From: Coemansia sp. RSA 487
Taxonomy: Eukaryota; Kickxellomycota; Kickxellomycetes; Kickxellales; Kickxellaceae
Direction: 5' to 3'
DNA: 64,000 nt
Assembly (NCBI GenBank): GCA_027577595.1
Contig: JANBRJ010000018.1
Location: 124,001 to 188,000, forward strand
Both the position numbers and the translations under genes were made by a program. The notes beneath the pieces are model-generated. The model ran no database searches. It saw nothing but the letters and a program-made list of their open reading frames with translations, and was not told where the DNA came from. The first letter of the stretch is position 1. Every line of letters begins with the position of its first letter. Positions 41,069 to 50,530 of this stretch are shown one piece after another.

Positions 41069-42517
41069 TCAGAATTCTACGTGCTGCTTCTGCGTAGCCT
41101 TCTTTTTCTTTATCGCTTTTAGGTCGGCTTTCTCTTCAGACTTTTCGCTCTTCTGGGACTTGCTGCTATCCTGTAACTGCGCTCCCTGCTGGAATTCGAC
41201 CTTGAGTTTTGGGTCGCCATATACCATTGCCAGGAACCCTTGCAGCACATCCTCGTTGCCCTTTGTAAGCTCCGCCAGCTTTGCATCGTTGAGAGCAATA
41301 ACTAGCTGCGGCTGCGCAGCGTCATCTTTAGAGCTGGTTGCCGCTTTGTCTTTGGTTGGCTGCAACCCACCGTTGGCAGCGCCGCTCTCTCCGTCGGTGC
41401 GCTTTTCGTCAGCGCTCGCTGCTGGCTCATTAGAGCCGATTGCCATGTTATGCATGCGCTCGCTCATTTCCTTTGCGCGGCGAATCGAGTCGACAACCTG
41501 CTGGTACTGGTCGTCGGGGACCACGTGCTGGCACTTGATGTCGTAGACAGTAGAGTCGGCGGTGTTGTAGAACAACGGGTCAGCGCAAAGGCGTGGCGTG
41601 TTGACCACCACTACGTACTGGCACGAAACGATCTCCTCAACAAGTGCAATGCGTTCATGGCCGTTGACGTCGCAGTGGAACTGCACCTCGACCTGCCGTG
41701 GCCGCCGCGTGATGTCGCACATCGTTCCACCGCCCCACACTTGCGTCAGGAACCTATTGCGCCCTATGGTGCTAAGCTGCGTTGTGCGCACAGCGTCGCT
41801 GTCATCAGTGTATGTCAGCTCGGAGGAGCCGTCGGGCCCATCGTCCCCTGCTTTCGCACTAATCGGCTTGCGGTTGGCGTATTCGCCCAGCTTGTACTCA
41901 ACCTCGAGCACCTGGCCGTTCTGATCCGGCGCGTTGCGGTGGAACTGGCGCACGTACATGTTGTGGCAGTACTCGAATGTCCAGTACTCTGTGTTGTACA
42001 TGATGCAGTCTGCCTTGAGGGGGTCCAGAAGCTCCACGCCGCGTTCGATTGCACGGCTTCTTTCTCCACGCGACATCTCGCTAACCAGCACATCGTTACC
42101 GCCGGCTGCTTCGCGCAGCCGCTCTTCCTCTTCTTCTTGCTGCTTCTTCTGCATCTCCAGTGCCATCACAGTATCGATTCGGGGCACCTTGCACAGAAGC
42201 TTCCATGATGTGCTTGCTGGTAACACCAGAGGATCGTATGCTATGGACGCATGCGCATTGTCGTCCTTGCCTTCCTCCAGCTCTTTTGCATGGCGTAGAA
42301 TGCTGGCAATCGTCTTGTTAAGCAGCGACGCTGCCATCGGCTCCTCTGTAAACTGTAGCTGGAACCGCGGCAGCTCGTACACGTCCTCCATTATCAGCGC
42401 TGGGTCGAACACCCTACCGCCTGTGCTACCGTCCTTGAACCCGTTTGCCGCGTACGGCCATTGGATTGCAAGCAGCGTTGCTGTCGCTCTAAAGATGAGT
42501 AATTTATATGAATGCAT
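41069..42517 (-). CDS. YOS9: OS-9 / Yos9 ER lectin of ERAD
   Basis: 482 residues. It has a signal peptide (MHSYKLLIFRATATLLAIQW, then PYAANG) and the PRFQLQF segment that precedes the lectin. The MRH (mannose-6-phosphate receptor homology) domain spans about residues 175-325: YWTFEYCHNMYVRQFH, then LEVEYKLGEYA, RFLTQVWGGGTMCDITRRPR, VEVQFHCD and a closing Cys-rich part (YDIKCQHVVP). Yos9/OS-9 recognises trimmed mannose on misfolded glycoproteins and hands them to the Hrd1 ligase. The C-terminus is Lys/Glu-rich and ends QHVEF, like an HDEL-type retrieval signal. Paired Cys and the WGGGTMCD motif make the family certain. Confidence 0.92.
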   Translation of the reverse strand: MHSYKLLIFRATATLLAIQWPYAANGFKDGSTGGRVFDPALIMEDVYELPRFQLQFTEEPMAASLLNKTIASILRHAKELEEGKDDNAHASIAYDPLVLPASTSWKLLCKVPRIDTVMALEMQKKQQEEEEERLREAAGGNDVLVSEMSRGERSRAIERGVELLDPLKADCIMYNTEYWTFEYCHNMYVRQFHRNAPDQNGQVLEVEYKLGEYANRKPISAKAGDDGPDGSSELTYTDDSDAVRTTQLSTIGRNRFLTQVWGGGTMCDITRRPRQVEVQFHCDVNGHERIALVEEIVSCQYVVVVNTPRLCADPLFYNTADSTVYDIKCQHVVPDDQYQQVVDSIRRAKEMSERMHNMAIGSNEPAASADEKRTDGESGAANGGLQPTKDKAATSSKDDAAQPQLVIALNDAKLAELTKGNEDVLQGFLAMVYGDPKLKVEFQQGAQLQDSSKSQKSEKSEEKADLKAIKKKKATQKQHVEF

Positions 42518-42752
42518 TGAGCTTTGGCGCTTTATCGTTTTTTTAGCAAACTCTTGGGATAGGAAAAGAAACCGCGGCTAGGCTTTCATGGGAAATATAT
42601 TAAAGTTTGTAGAGTCAATGAAGAGAAAAAGAAGAATAAAAATAGGGCAACAGTGTAGCCAGGTACAAAATAAAAAAGCTTTTTTTTTTTAAAAAAAAAA
42701 AAAAAACTACTGTTTCCAATGCACGCTACTACTCGCAGAAGGCACAGCAGGT
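42518..42752. other. spacer with T12/A16 palindromic tract
   Basis: Contains a run of 12 T followed by 16 A (about 42679-42706), a perfect low-complexity palindrome downstream of the small gene at 42753. It may serve in 3'-end formation or exclude nucleosomes. Confidence 0.4.
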
Positions 42753-42965
42753 TTAGGTGGAGCTAATGGTAGAACCGACAACGCATCCATCTTCGATCTC
42801 GACGGTGATGCAGCTTGACGCATGGCCTGGGCATGCCCACACGAGCTTGTTGCCATCGGTGGTGTATGATGTGCCCATGGCTGCTATCGCCTCCTCTCTT
42901 GTGATGCCCACCGTGAGCTTGTTGAACTTGTCCTGGATCGTGTCGTGCGGAATTCCTGCTGTCAT
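42753..42965 (-). CDS. Small protein, BLIP/SmpA-like repeat unit possible
   Basis: 70 residues. The sequence IQDKFNKLTVGITREEAIAA, then MGTSYTTDGNKLVWACPGHA and SSCITVEIEDGCVVG, follows the pattern 'y..l..Gmt..ev...lG......y.w.c.....i.v.f.dg.v'. That pattern is seen in BLIP (beta-lactamase-inhibitor protein) and SmpA/BamE-type units: two helices packed on a small sheet. Such small proteins occur as secreted inhibitors in bacteria and in some fungi. No signal peptide is seen in this exon, so it is cytosolic as read. The gene neighbours an I78 inhibitor-like gene on the same strand. Family is suggested, not sure. Confidence 0.6.
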   Translation of the reverse strand: MTAGIPHDTIQDKFNKLTVGITREEAIAAMGTSYTTDGNKLVWACPGHASSCITVEIEDGCVVGSTISST

Positions 42966-43437
42966 CTCTAGTGTGTTGCTGGTGTTGTGTGGCTAAGAGC
43001 GACTAAAGAAGTGGATAAAATGTGGTGCCTTTACTAGCAAGGGAAAAGATGTTTGCGAACAGAAACAAAAGGGAGAGATGTGAAATGGCTTTTGTATTTA
43101 TATCAGTTGTTGTGGTTGACATTCTCAAGAGCATATCGCAAGCTCAATGGACATGACGCATGGATATATTGGAGCTGTCAGATGACACTTCCATTGAATG
43201 TCCCTTCTTTTTTTTCCTTGGAATGGATCTGCTTTCCACACTGTACAAACAAGAGAATGGAAGGAGGTTTTGTCCATAGAGCAGAATACGCCATGCAGAA
43301 TACGCATTTTGCATCCGCCAAGTCACATTGAACATCTCGAACCAAACATGCAAGGGCTGTCCATTCCATTCGTAAATTAAAGAACTGTTTATTTGCACTG
43401 AATGTTATAAGACACGATGAAATCTGGCAAGTTCCCT
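42966..43437. other. intergenic, no gene seen
   Basis: Between two small minus-strand genes. The frames on both strands are short and overlap each other. Nothing conserved is recognised. Confidence 0.4.
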
Positions 43438-43926
43438 CTAGAAGAACTTGATGTCAGTGATCACTCCTTCCTTGCTGCACATGACGTTCATTCTGTATGG
43501 ACGCAAGTCGCGCGTAACCCGCGATCCCGGCTTGATGACACGCAAAGGAGTGGGTAGCGACGAGAGCAGCACATTCTGGTCGCTCGGCTCCTCCTGGTTA
43601 GCTACCTCTGACGTTTGCTCCTCGCTCTCCTTGTCCCGAGGCTGCTCGACAACATGCGTGTCTTTTTCTTCAGACAAATCATCGACCAGCGTCTTACCAA
43701 CAATCTTGTCCTTCCAAAAGCTGATCTTCTCCTCTTGCTCCTCGCGTGTCGGCATCTTGAAATCCATCGGTATGTCTCTGGTACGCAACAGAAGGGATTC
43801 TGCTGCGGAATAGTCGATAAGCGTTGTTGAGTGATATGCCAGCCAGGTGGGTTGGACTAGATCAATGAAAAGAATGGCAAAAACAGTAGCTTTGAACAGA
43901 GTCAATAGAGCACGCTGCAAGTTCAT
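43438..43926 (-). CDS. Membrane or secreted protein with I78-type protease inhibitor motif
   Basis: 162 residues from the ATG at 43926, which begins a signal/anchor sequence (MNLQRALLTLFKATVFAILF, then IDLVQP). The upstream 26 codons are open but AT-rich. The middle is Glu/Lys-rich and probably disordered. The last 40 residues read LPTPLRVIKPGSRVTRDLRP, then YRMNVMCSKEGVITDIKFF. This matches the I78 (elastase inhibitor AFLEI-type) signature 'R.I.PG..VT.D.R..R.Nv..d..G.I..v'. I78 proteins are small fungal and bacterial inhibitors of serine proteases. Attachment of the unit to a signal-anchor and a long acidic linker is less usual. Confidence 0.7.
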   Translation of the reverse strand: MNLQRALLTLFKATVFAILFIDLVQPTWLAYHSTTLIDYSAAESLLLRTRDIPMDFKMPTREEQEEKISFWKDKIVGKTLVDDLSEEKDTHVVEQPRDKESEEQTSEVANQEEPSDQNVLLSSLPTPLRVIKPGSRVTRDLRPYRMNVMCSKEGVITDIKFF

Positions 43927-44261
43927 ACAAATGTAAGAAATAAAAAAAGAGTTGGTTTTAGAAGCTTTACTTTTTAAGAGAAAATTATTGGGGAAAAAAT
44001 GCAAAGAAAAGAAAGCAAGAAAGGGGTTGGTTTGTCCAGGCTCAGAGCTGAAGGTTTCTTGGCATTTAAAGTGCTACGTCACGACGTCACACACAAGTCC
44101 TACATCGGAAAATGTGGATAAAGCATTTATCACGTGCTCTTGCCACGTCTTTAGCTTATTTTTTCTCCACCTTTCATTTTCCTTTTTTCCTTTCCGTTAA
44201 CGCTTGTCGAAAAAAAAGCTTTTTGTATTCTTGCTAAATTTCTAAATTGAGAAGGTGTTAA
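43927..44261. other. divergent promoter region
   Basis: 335 bp between the I78-like gene (minus) and the BRAP2 gene (plus). It is AT-rich at both ends with a GC-richer centre (44030-44140). No other feature is seen. Confidence 0.4.
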
Positions 44262-46622
44262 ATGCCTTGCTCGTACAAGCTCTATATTGGCCTGGCCAAA
44301 GTCGCATCGTCCACCACCACCACCACCACAGGGGCACCACACCGCAGCAGCAGCAGCAGCAGCAGCAGCGGCTTTGACATATTTAGCACACCGGCCAAGG
44401 CCATTGAGCACCGGTTTCTTGCGCCGTTCGTAGACACGCCAAAGACCAAGCATAAGCGGCACGCCAAACGCCAGGCCCAAGAGAAACACCAACAGCAACT
44501 TGTCTCGCTGCTAAAGTCGGCAGACTACCGCTTCGGACGCTTACAGATCGAGTGGTGGGACAGCAACAGACCTGCTCCCGGTTCTTCTGGACTGCACGAA
44601 GAAGACTCTCAGCCGATGGCAATTTTGGGAGGCAGTGCTTCCGAGAGTGCAAGGCAAGGGATCCCCAATGACAGCAAGCACGGTGGCCCGGTGGGCGTGT
44701 TCGACTTGCATCCGGACTGCTCGGCAACGATCCCCGTAGGCATCCTTCGTCTCTACCGATGCGGTAAAGTGCACGAGCCGCAGAAAGCCAGCACACAAAC
44801 ACAAACACAAACACAAACAGACAAGCACACGGTGCTAGCAGTTCTTGCGGTGCCCGGGTACATGACGCCAACAGACTTTCTCTCATTCACAGGCCCATTC
44901 GGCAGCACCATCGAGCATGTGCGCGCGATCCGCGACGACTCGCCCAACCACTACATGATGGTACTAAAATTCCGCGACCACCAGAGCGCCACCAGCTTTT
45001 ACGACTACTACAACGGCAAGACATTCAGCCCCTTGGAGCCAGAGGTGTGCCACATCGTCCATGTCAGCTCAATCGAATGCGAAGTGCGCGATGTGGGTGC
45101 TTCGGATACCAACTACGCCGACAAAACAGTATGTGCAACGCCTGCTGATCTGTTCCTAAGTCTCTCGGATGGGCGCACGGATGACTGCGAGCAGCTGCCA
45201 ACGTGCCCCGTTTGTCTCGAGCGCCTGGACCGCTCGATCTCTGGTCTGCTTACCACGATGTGTCAGCACACGTTCCACTGCAGGTGTCTGGCGCGGTGGG
45301 GCGACGGCAGCTGTCCGGTGTGCAGGTACACGCAGACATCGCCCTTTGTTGACCACGACCGGTTCCGCCGCACAATAGCCGACGATGGCAGCAGCAGTGG
45401 TTCCAATATGGCATCAACATCGGGAGGCACGTCCGGGCCACCGCATTCGTCAGCAGCAGCAGCAGCTCGCAGTGCTGGTGATCGGGAGTCAACGGATGCA
45501 AGCAGCTGCCATGTGTGTGGGCTTACCACAGATCTGTGGATCTGCCTGGTTTGCGGAACCGTCGGGTGTGGGCGCTACGCTAACGCACATGCAAAGGCGC
45601 ACTTTGAACAGACGCAGCACCCGTACTCGCTGGAGCTTGGGTCTCAGCGCGTGTGGGATTATGCGGGCGACGGGTATGTCCATAGGATCTTGCAGAACAT
45701 GGCAGACCGCAAGGTCATTGCGCTGGACTCGTACCACACGGCAAGTGGGCCATCTGCGTCACTGTCTGCACAAAATAGTTCTGTTTCCGGCACCAATGGC
45801 GTCGAATCTGGGCTGCCAGACATAGCTGCAGATACTGGCGCTTGTAGCACTAGCGTGTTCAATCGTCGTCGAGATTCTGTAGGTGAGGTTGATTGCGGCT
45901 TTGGTGAATCGCGTCCAATGACAGCAGAGATGGCGGTCAGAGGAGCATCGCTGGCGGGCGGCAGCTTTGTCGATGCGCGGGAAAAGCTGGAGGCTGTGAC
46001 GCAAGAGTACGAAGCCCTCTTGACATCGCAGCTCGAATCGCAGCGCCAGCACTACGAGATGCAAGTGGCCCGGCTTCAGCACCAGCTACTGGCTGACCCT
46101 CAGCGCATAGCTGCCCTGTCGGCCAAGAACCAGGAGCTAAAGCACCAGTACACGGAGCTGGAATCCCTGCACCGTAATATGCAAGCGAAGCTAAGTACGC
46201 AGGATGCCAGCACTGCTGCGGCAGCCGAGGAGGAGCGAAGGGCGTGGGATGCGGAGCGAAAAAGACTGGAGGCGAATGCAACCAAGTGGGTGCGCAAGTC
46301 AACCGAGGATGCACGGCTTCTGGCGGAGGAGCGTGAGCTTGTGCGCCATTTGATGGAAAACCAGAAGGCGCTCAAAGCGCAAATTGCTGAGCTGAACACC
46401 GGGATGCGTGATCTGGAGGACCAGGTCCGCGATATGTCGTTTTTTATCTCGACGCAGCAGAAGATTGCCGACGAAGTGGAGAATGGCGAATCGATCGAGG
46501 GCGCCTCGTTGGTTGGCGTCGCCCCGCCGCCGCCTCCCCCGTCTACTGACGACGCAAGGGCCAAAGGAAAGGGCGGTAAGGGCAAGCCAAAGGCGAAGCG
46601 GCGACTGCCTCCACGCAAGTGA
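44262..46622 (+). CDS. ETP1: BRAP2 / Etp1 RING and UBP-type zinc finger E3 ligase
   Basis: 786 residues in one exon. An RRM-like BRAP2 domain is at about 190-270 (VLAVPGYMTPTDFLSFTGPF, then YMMVLKFRDHQSATSFYDYY). A RING follows at about 312-352: CPVCLERLDRSISGLLTTMC, then QHTFHCRCL and CPVC. A UBP zinc finger lies at about 416-470 (CHVCGLTTDLWICLVCGTVG, then CGRYANAHAKAHFEQTQHPY). A coiled coil runs from 570 to 740. The order matches BRAP2/Etp1. Human BRAP2 binds nuclear-localisation signals and dampens Ras-MAPK signalling; yeast Etp1 acts in ethanol tolerance. A (QT)-repeat and Ser runs mark low-complexity inserts. The C-terminus is basic (KGKPKAKRRLPPRK). Confidence 0.93.
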   Translation: MPCSYKLYIGLAKVASSTTTTTTGAPHRSSSSSSSSGFDIFSTPAKAIEHRFLAPFVDTPKTKHKRHAKRQAQEKHQQQLVSLLKSADYRFGRLQIEWWDSNRPAPGSSGLHEEDSQPMAILGGSASESARQGIPNDSKHGGPVGVFDLHPDCSATIPVGILRLYRCGKVHEPQKASTQTQTQTQTDKHTVLAVLAVPGYMTPTDFLSFTGPFGSTIEHVRAIRDDSPNHYMMVLKFRDHQSATSFYDYYNGKTFSPLEPEVCHIVHVSSIECEVRDVGASDTNYADKTVCATPADLFLSLSDGRTDDCEQLPTCPVCLERLDRSISGLLTTMCQHTFHCRCLARWGDGSCPVCRYTQTSPFVDHDRFRRTIADDGSSSGSNMASTSGGTSGPPHSSAAAAARSAGDRESTDASSCHVCGLTTDLWICLVCGTVGCGRYANAHAKAHFEQTQHPYSLELGSQRVWDYAGDGYVHRILQNMADRKVIALDSYHTASGPSASLSAQNSSVSGTNGVESGLPDIAADTGACSTSVFNRRRDSVGEVDCGFGESRPMTAEMAVRGASLAGGSFVDAREKLEAVTQEYEALLTSQLESQRQHYEMQVARLQHQLLADPQRIAALSAKNQELKHQYTELESLHRNMQAKLSTQDASTAAAAEEERRAWDAERKRLEANATKWVRKSTEDARLLAEERELVRHLMENQKALKAQIAELNTGMRDLEDQVRDMSFFISTQQKIADEVENGESIEGASLVGVAPPPPPPSTDDARAKGKGGKGKPKAKRRLPPRK

Positions 46623-46719
46623 GAGCAACAGATTATAACCATTGAGATATGGAATGTTAACAGCAATTGCCTATTTCTATTCAGGTTTATCAAATGAAAA
46701 ATGCATTGGTGAAAACTAG

Positions 46720-47130
46720 CTACTTGCATGCACGATCTGTAGAACAAAGAGAAACGGATGATGATGCTACAGAGAAAGGAGTCGGGCTCCTGGTGTTAGC
46801 GACGGCTTTTCTCGCTGGCACAGCAACGCATGCCTTTCCCATTCCCATTTCTCTCCATCTAGTCGAGTGTCCGCCAATCCCGGAGTATCTGTACTGTGTA
46901 GAGTATCCGCCGATGCCGGCGCTGCGGTGCTTCGGGTGGATGACGTTGGACGATGCAGATTTCGCCGGGTAAACGACGCCGGGCGATGTTGCTCTTGTTG
47001 GATGCACAAACATCGATGCACTGTTGTCCCTATATGCACTTCCACTATTAGTTACTGAAAAGCACGTGCGGTCGTGCTGTCCGGTGGTGCTGCTGAATGT
47101 AGAGCGAGCGGGTGACTGTTGCCGGGCCAT
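46720..47130 (-). CDS. Small protein with SGIG 12-residue repeats (copy A)
   Basis: 136 residues from the first ATG at 47130; the longer upstream frame starts without one. The middle has degenerate 11-12-residue units ending in a basic residue: ATSPGVVYPAK, SASSNVIHPKHR, SAGIGGYSTQYR, YSGIGGHSTRWR, EMGMGK. It shares the stretch AGIGG-x4-YR-x-SGIG with the neighbouring gene at 47788-48492. Composition is Ser/Thr/Arg-rich and probably disordered. No signal peptide or domain is recognised. The shared repeat with a neighbour on the same strand suggests local duplication and divergence. Exon structure may extend beyond this frame. Confidence 0.5.
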   Translation of the reverse strand: MARQQSPARSTFSSTTGQHDRTCFSVTNSGSAYRDNSASMFVHPTRATSPGVVYPAKSASSNVIHPKHRSAGIGGYSTQYRYSGIGGHSTRWREMGMGKACVAVPARKAVANTRSPTPFSVASSSVSLCSTDRACK

Positions 47131-47787
47131 CGCTGTGATACTCTTGTTAAGCGATGTTTGCTGTTGTAGATGCAAGATAAAATACAAAATAGCTTTTTCT
47201 GGTGTTTTTGGAGATACAAGGGAATGATGGTAAAACCAAACAACTAGCTGTTAACAATCGGTACGAAATAAATGTGCATCAACGCTCCTTTTATATTATT
47301 TTTGTTTTCGCTGTCACAAATATAAGCCTTATTTCCTTGTTTTAGCTGTGCTTATTTTCAAAAGTTGAAGCTTCGTCATGGAACACCGTAAAAAGCCTAA
47401 GTCATTGGCTGCTGTGTGTTTTTGGGGAAGGGGTTGTATATGAAATTGATAATTCCCGCACTTTGGCGCCATTTGATTTGTCCACTAGCCCATTTGCCAG
47501 AATCCGATAAGATGATGTGCTGCCTAGTGGCCCGAACTGATTCTTCATGAATCAAGCAACCTTTGATATTTCTCATTTCCAGGGATATTTGAAGAACTCT
47601 TGTGTAAAGCGGTTAAAGGTTATCCCAGCTAACACTTAGTTGAGGGGAGAAATGGTTGGCTCTTGCATCTTCTACTCCAGCTAGCTTCGTATAACGATTG
47701 TAACTCCGCAAAGGACTAAAGCCCTGCCCTGACGCGGATACAAACTCCTCTCCCCTTGGTAGGAAATCGCGATAATGCAGGAAAGAT
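47131..47787. other. intergenic, no gene seen
   Basis: AT-rich spacer between the two SGIG-repeat genes. There are no convincing frames and no RNA gene. Confidence 0.4.
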
Positions 47788-48492
47788 TTACAGGGCCCGC
47801 CGCAGCCGCCTGAGATAATGGTGGTGATGGTGGTGCTTATCATTCTTCTCGTTCTGAGTGCACTCTGGATCGTCGCAAGAGACAAGCGACTCGCACTCAC
47901 TGCGGCTATCGATACTAGAGTTTCGTCTGCTCTCTATCTGGCTGTTGATTTGGATATCCTGGGACATCGAGCTAGCCTCGATGTCATGGGAATCTCTCCG
48001 TAAATGAGTGAACGACATAGCTCTCTTGACCAGCGAAAGTTCCCGCAGCGACGAGAACGATCCGCCAGAGGGCCTGCCGTCCCGCTCTTCATAGACCTGT
48101 TTTCCTATCCCCGAGTCGCAGTCATCTTGCACATTGTTGCCGATCCCTGATTGCCTGTACACGCTGACAAAGCCACCGATCCCAGCCTCCCGTGGAATAG
48201 AGCGGACCGCAGTCTCTGTCGAGCGCCGTCTCCTGTGCGGAATCTCGATCGCATGCATGCCTCGTTGCTGGTAGCTGTCGTGCCGGACGTTCTGCTGCTG
48301 TGCTTGTCTGAGCTGTTGTTGCGGATCACGGAACTGGTGGTATGTGATCGACTGCTGATATGAAACAGCCTGTTGCATAGGCATTGGTCGCTGCTGTTCT
48401 GGAACAGAGTGGGACTGATGTTGTGGCTGCCCTGGCTGTTGTTGTTTCTGTGGTGGCTGTGGCGCCAAGGGAAATGTATAGCTTTGTTCCAT
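47788..48492 (-). CDS. Gln-rich protein with SGIG 12-residue repeats (copy B)
   Basis: 234 residues from an ATG at 48492. The N-terminal 75 residues are Gln/Pro/His-rich. Three 12-residue units follow: EAGIGGFVSVYR, QSGIGNNVQDDC and DSGIGKQVYEER. Next is a Ser/Arg-rich stretch with likely kinase sites (RRDSHD, RRNSSIDSRSECES). The end is basic with six His (HHHHHHYLRRLRRAL). The repeat matches that of the gene at 46720. The protein looks intrinsically disordered and regulated by phosphorylation. No known family is recognised. Confidence 0.6.
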   Translation of the reverse strand: MEQSYTFPLAPQPPQKQQQPGQPQHQSHSVPEQQRPMPMQQAVSYQQSITYHQFRDPQQQLRQAQQQNVRHDSYQQRGMHAIEIPHRRRRSTETAVRSIPREAGIGGFVSVYRQSGIGNNVQDDCDSGIGKQVYEERDGRPSGGSFSSLRELSLVKRAMSFTHLRRDSHDIEASSMSQDIQINSQIESRRNSSIDSRSECESLVSCDDPECTQNEKNDKHHHHHHYLRRLRRAL

Positions 48493-48759
48493 TGTTTTTG
48501 TTACAGAATTGAGTATTTGAAAAAAAATAGACTATAATGAAGCAAAAAGAGAATGCTTTATATCTTCAAATTCTTATTTCTTTGTGCAGGAAATGAGGCT
48601 AGAATCGCCAGCTTGTAAACCTATCAGAACATCGCCCTTTCCATGTTTATTTGTCAAACTGTGTAACCGAGATTGCTATTGTTGTTTGTAAAAAGGCGTT
48701 TGGATATTGAAAAAAAACAATTCAAAGGATAACCAATATTCGATTAGACACAAGTAAAA

Positions 48760-50530
48760 TTAAGCGCGCATTGCGTGATTCTTGTAAAGGAGAGTGAGGA
48801 TCAGCGCAACACCAAGGAACGGAACCGAAATGATATAAGTAGTGTGCAGCGAGTCAACCAACTTCTGGCCAATCAGCCCAGCCATCGACGGAACGTAGCC
48901 GAGCAACATGTGGCCCGAAGACTCTAGCGTAGCAATATCCATCGACCCAATATCAATTGAGGCCAACAGCGCGTTGTTCTGGAACACGGGAGTCATATTG
49001 TAAATTAGTCTGCTCTTGAGGCACGCCTGGTACAGGACCAATCCAAGCATACCGCCAACCAAGGACAAGAAATGCGAGGTCACAGCAGCGGCTCCGGCAT
49101 CGTCCAGCGGGACTGATACTTGCGCAATGTATGTGACTGCAGGGTACGCCAGGCCGATACCTAGACCCGCCATCGCGTAGAATGCGCGCTCCTTGGGCTC
49201 ATTCCCCAAAAGAGGAATCGTGTAGAACAAACCAGTGAAGATAACACCCAGGAGAAGCCCGATCCACGCAACCGGGCGTGCTAGCGATGCGCGCACACGA
49301 ATGACCACGCCAGCCAACACAGCGCCACCAACAGTCATGCCCCAGAAGGGTGCGGCGCGGCGGCCGGCCACGTCGGTGCTCATTGAGCGAGTCGTGATGT
49401 ACAGAATGGGTATATAGATGGCCAAGGCAAAGAACACCATTGACATGAGAACTGTAGACGCCGTGGTCACCCACAAGTTGCGCTCACGCAGCCACCGCGT
49501 GTTAAAGATCGGGCGACTTGCCTCAAGCTTCTCCCACGCAAGGAACACAGCAACGCTTATGACGCCAAATACTATAAGGCACAGAACGATGGTCGAGTTC
49601 CACGCGTACTCATTGCCACCAAACGTCACCCCCATCGTTTGCATGATAGATCCCCCGGTCAGAAGCAGCGTCCCGATATAGTCGAACCGCAAAACACGCC
49701 GCATAACAGATTCATCGCGCACTGGTTTTCTGTCAAAGATCAGTGCCGGAGTGCACAGGAACGCAGCAGCACCCATCAGCGGCGCAGCCAGGTAGATGCC
49801 CCACCGGAAATGTCCATCCTCGGCCAGCCTGCCACCGATAGTGTGCGCTGAACCGATTCCCAGTAGTTGTGCTGCGCACAGACCACCTACCGCCAGTGCG
49901 CGGCTGCGGTCTGACATGTGGCTTCCCACAACCAGCACCGCCACCGACGTTACGATACCAGCACCAATACCTTGGAACGCACGGAGCACCCCAAACGTAT
50001 ACGATGTTGCCGCATGCCCCGACACACCGGTAAAGACCACAAACAGAACGATCCCAAACCAGAATGTCGCCAGACGCCCAATAACCTCCGACGCGCGGGA
50101 CGCCGGCAGGATGAAGCTGACATATCCGATCAGATAAGTCCCCAGCATCCACAGAGAACTGACCCCAACGCCCCATATACCCGCAGCAGCCACAAAGAAC
50201 GACGCTGGTATCACGGGCTGCATACCAGCCACAAAAATAGCAATGAACGCTCTACAAAATTGTACGTTTTACAAGAACCGGATAAATAAAATATATTCGC
50301 TGATTAATGAAATTCCAGGGATCATATACCCCACATAGGAATAACATATTATAATAAGACTGGATATTTTCTGTTTCGGAGCAATCTAAATAAACTTACC
50401 CGATATAGAATAGAATTAGCAATAGCTTAGGAATACGAGATACGGGTTCCTCGGTAATCGAAGCACCCTTTTTCTCGCAAACCCCTGCCTCACTGGAGTA
50501 CGGATCCGTGTCTTTCATATCACTTAACAT
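48760..50530 (-). CDS. MFS drug:H+ antiporter-like transporter, copy 1 of a tandem pair
   Basis: Two exons on the minus strand, 50400-50530 and 48760-50251. Joining at GG/GTAAGT and TTTGTAG/AG gives 540 residues reading FYIGAFIAIFVAGMQPVIPA across the splice. A cytosolic N-tail precedes about 14 membrane spans. The MFS pattern is visible in RAFQGIGAGIVTSVAVLVVG (motif C region) and HMSDRSRALAVGG (loop 2-3). The segment LLTGGSIMQTMGVTFGGNEY is typical of DHA2 (14-span) drug exporters. These use proton influx to expel drugs or siderophore-like compounds. Its neighbour at 52271-54202 has the same length, intron position and phase, and is highly similar. Substrate unknown. Confidence 0.85.
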
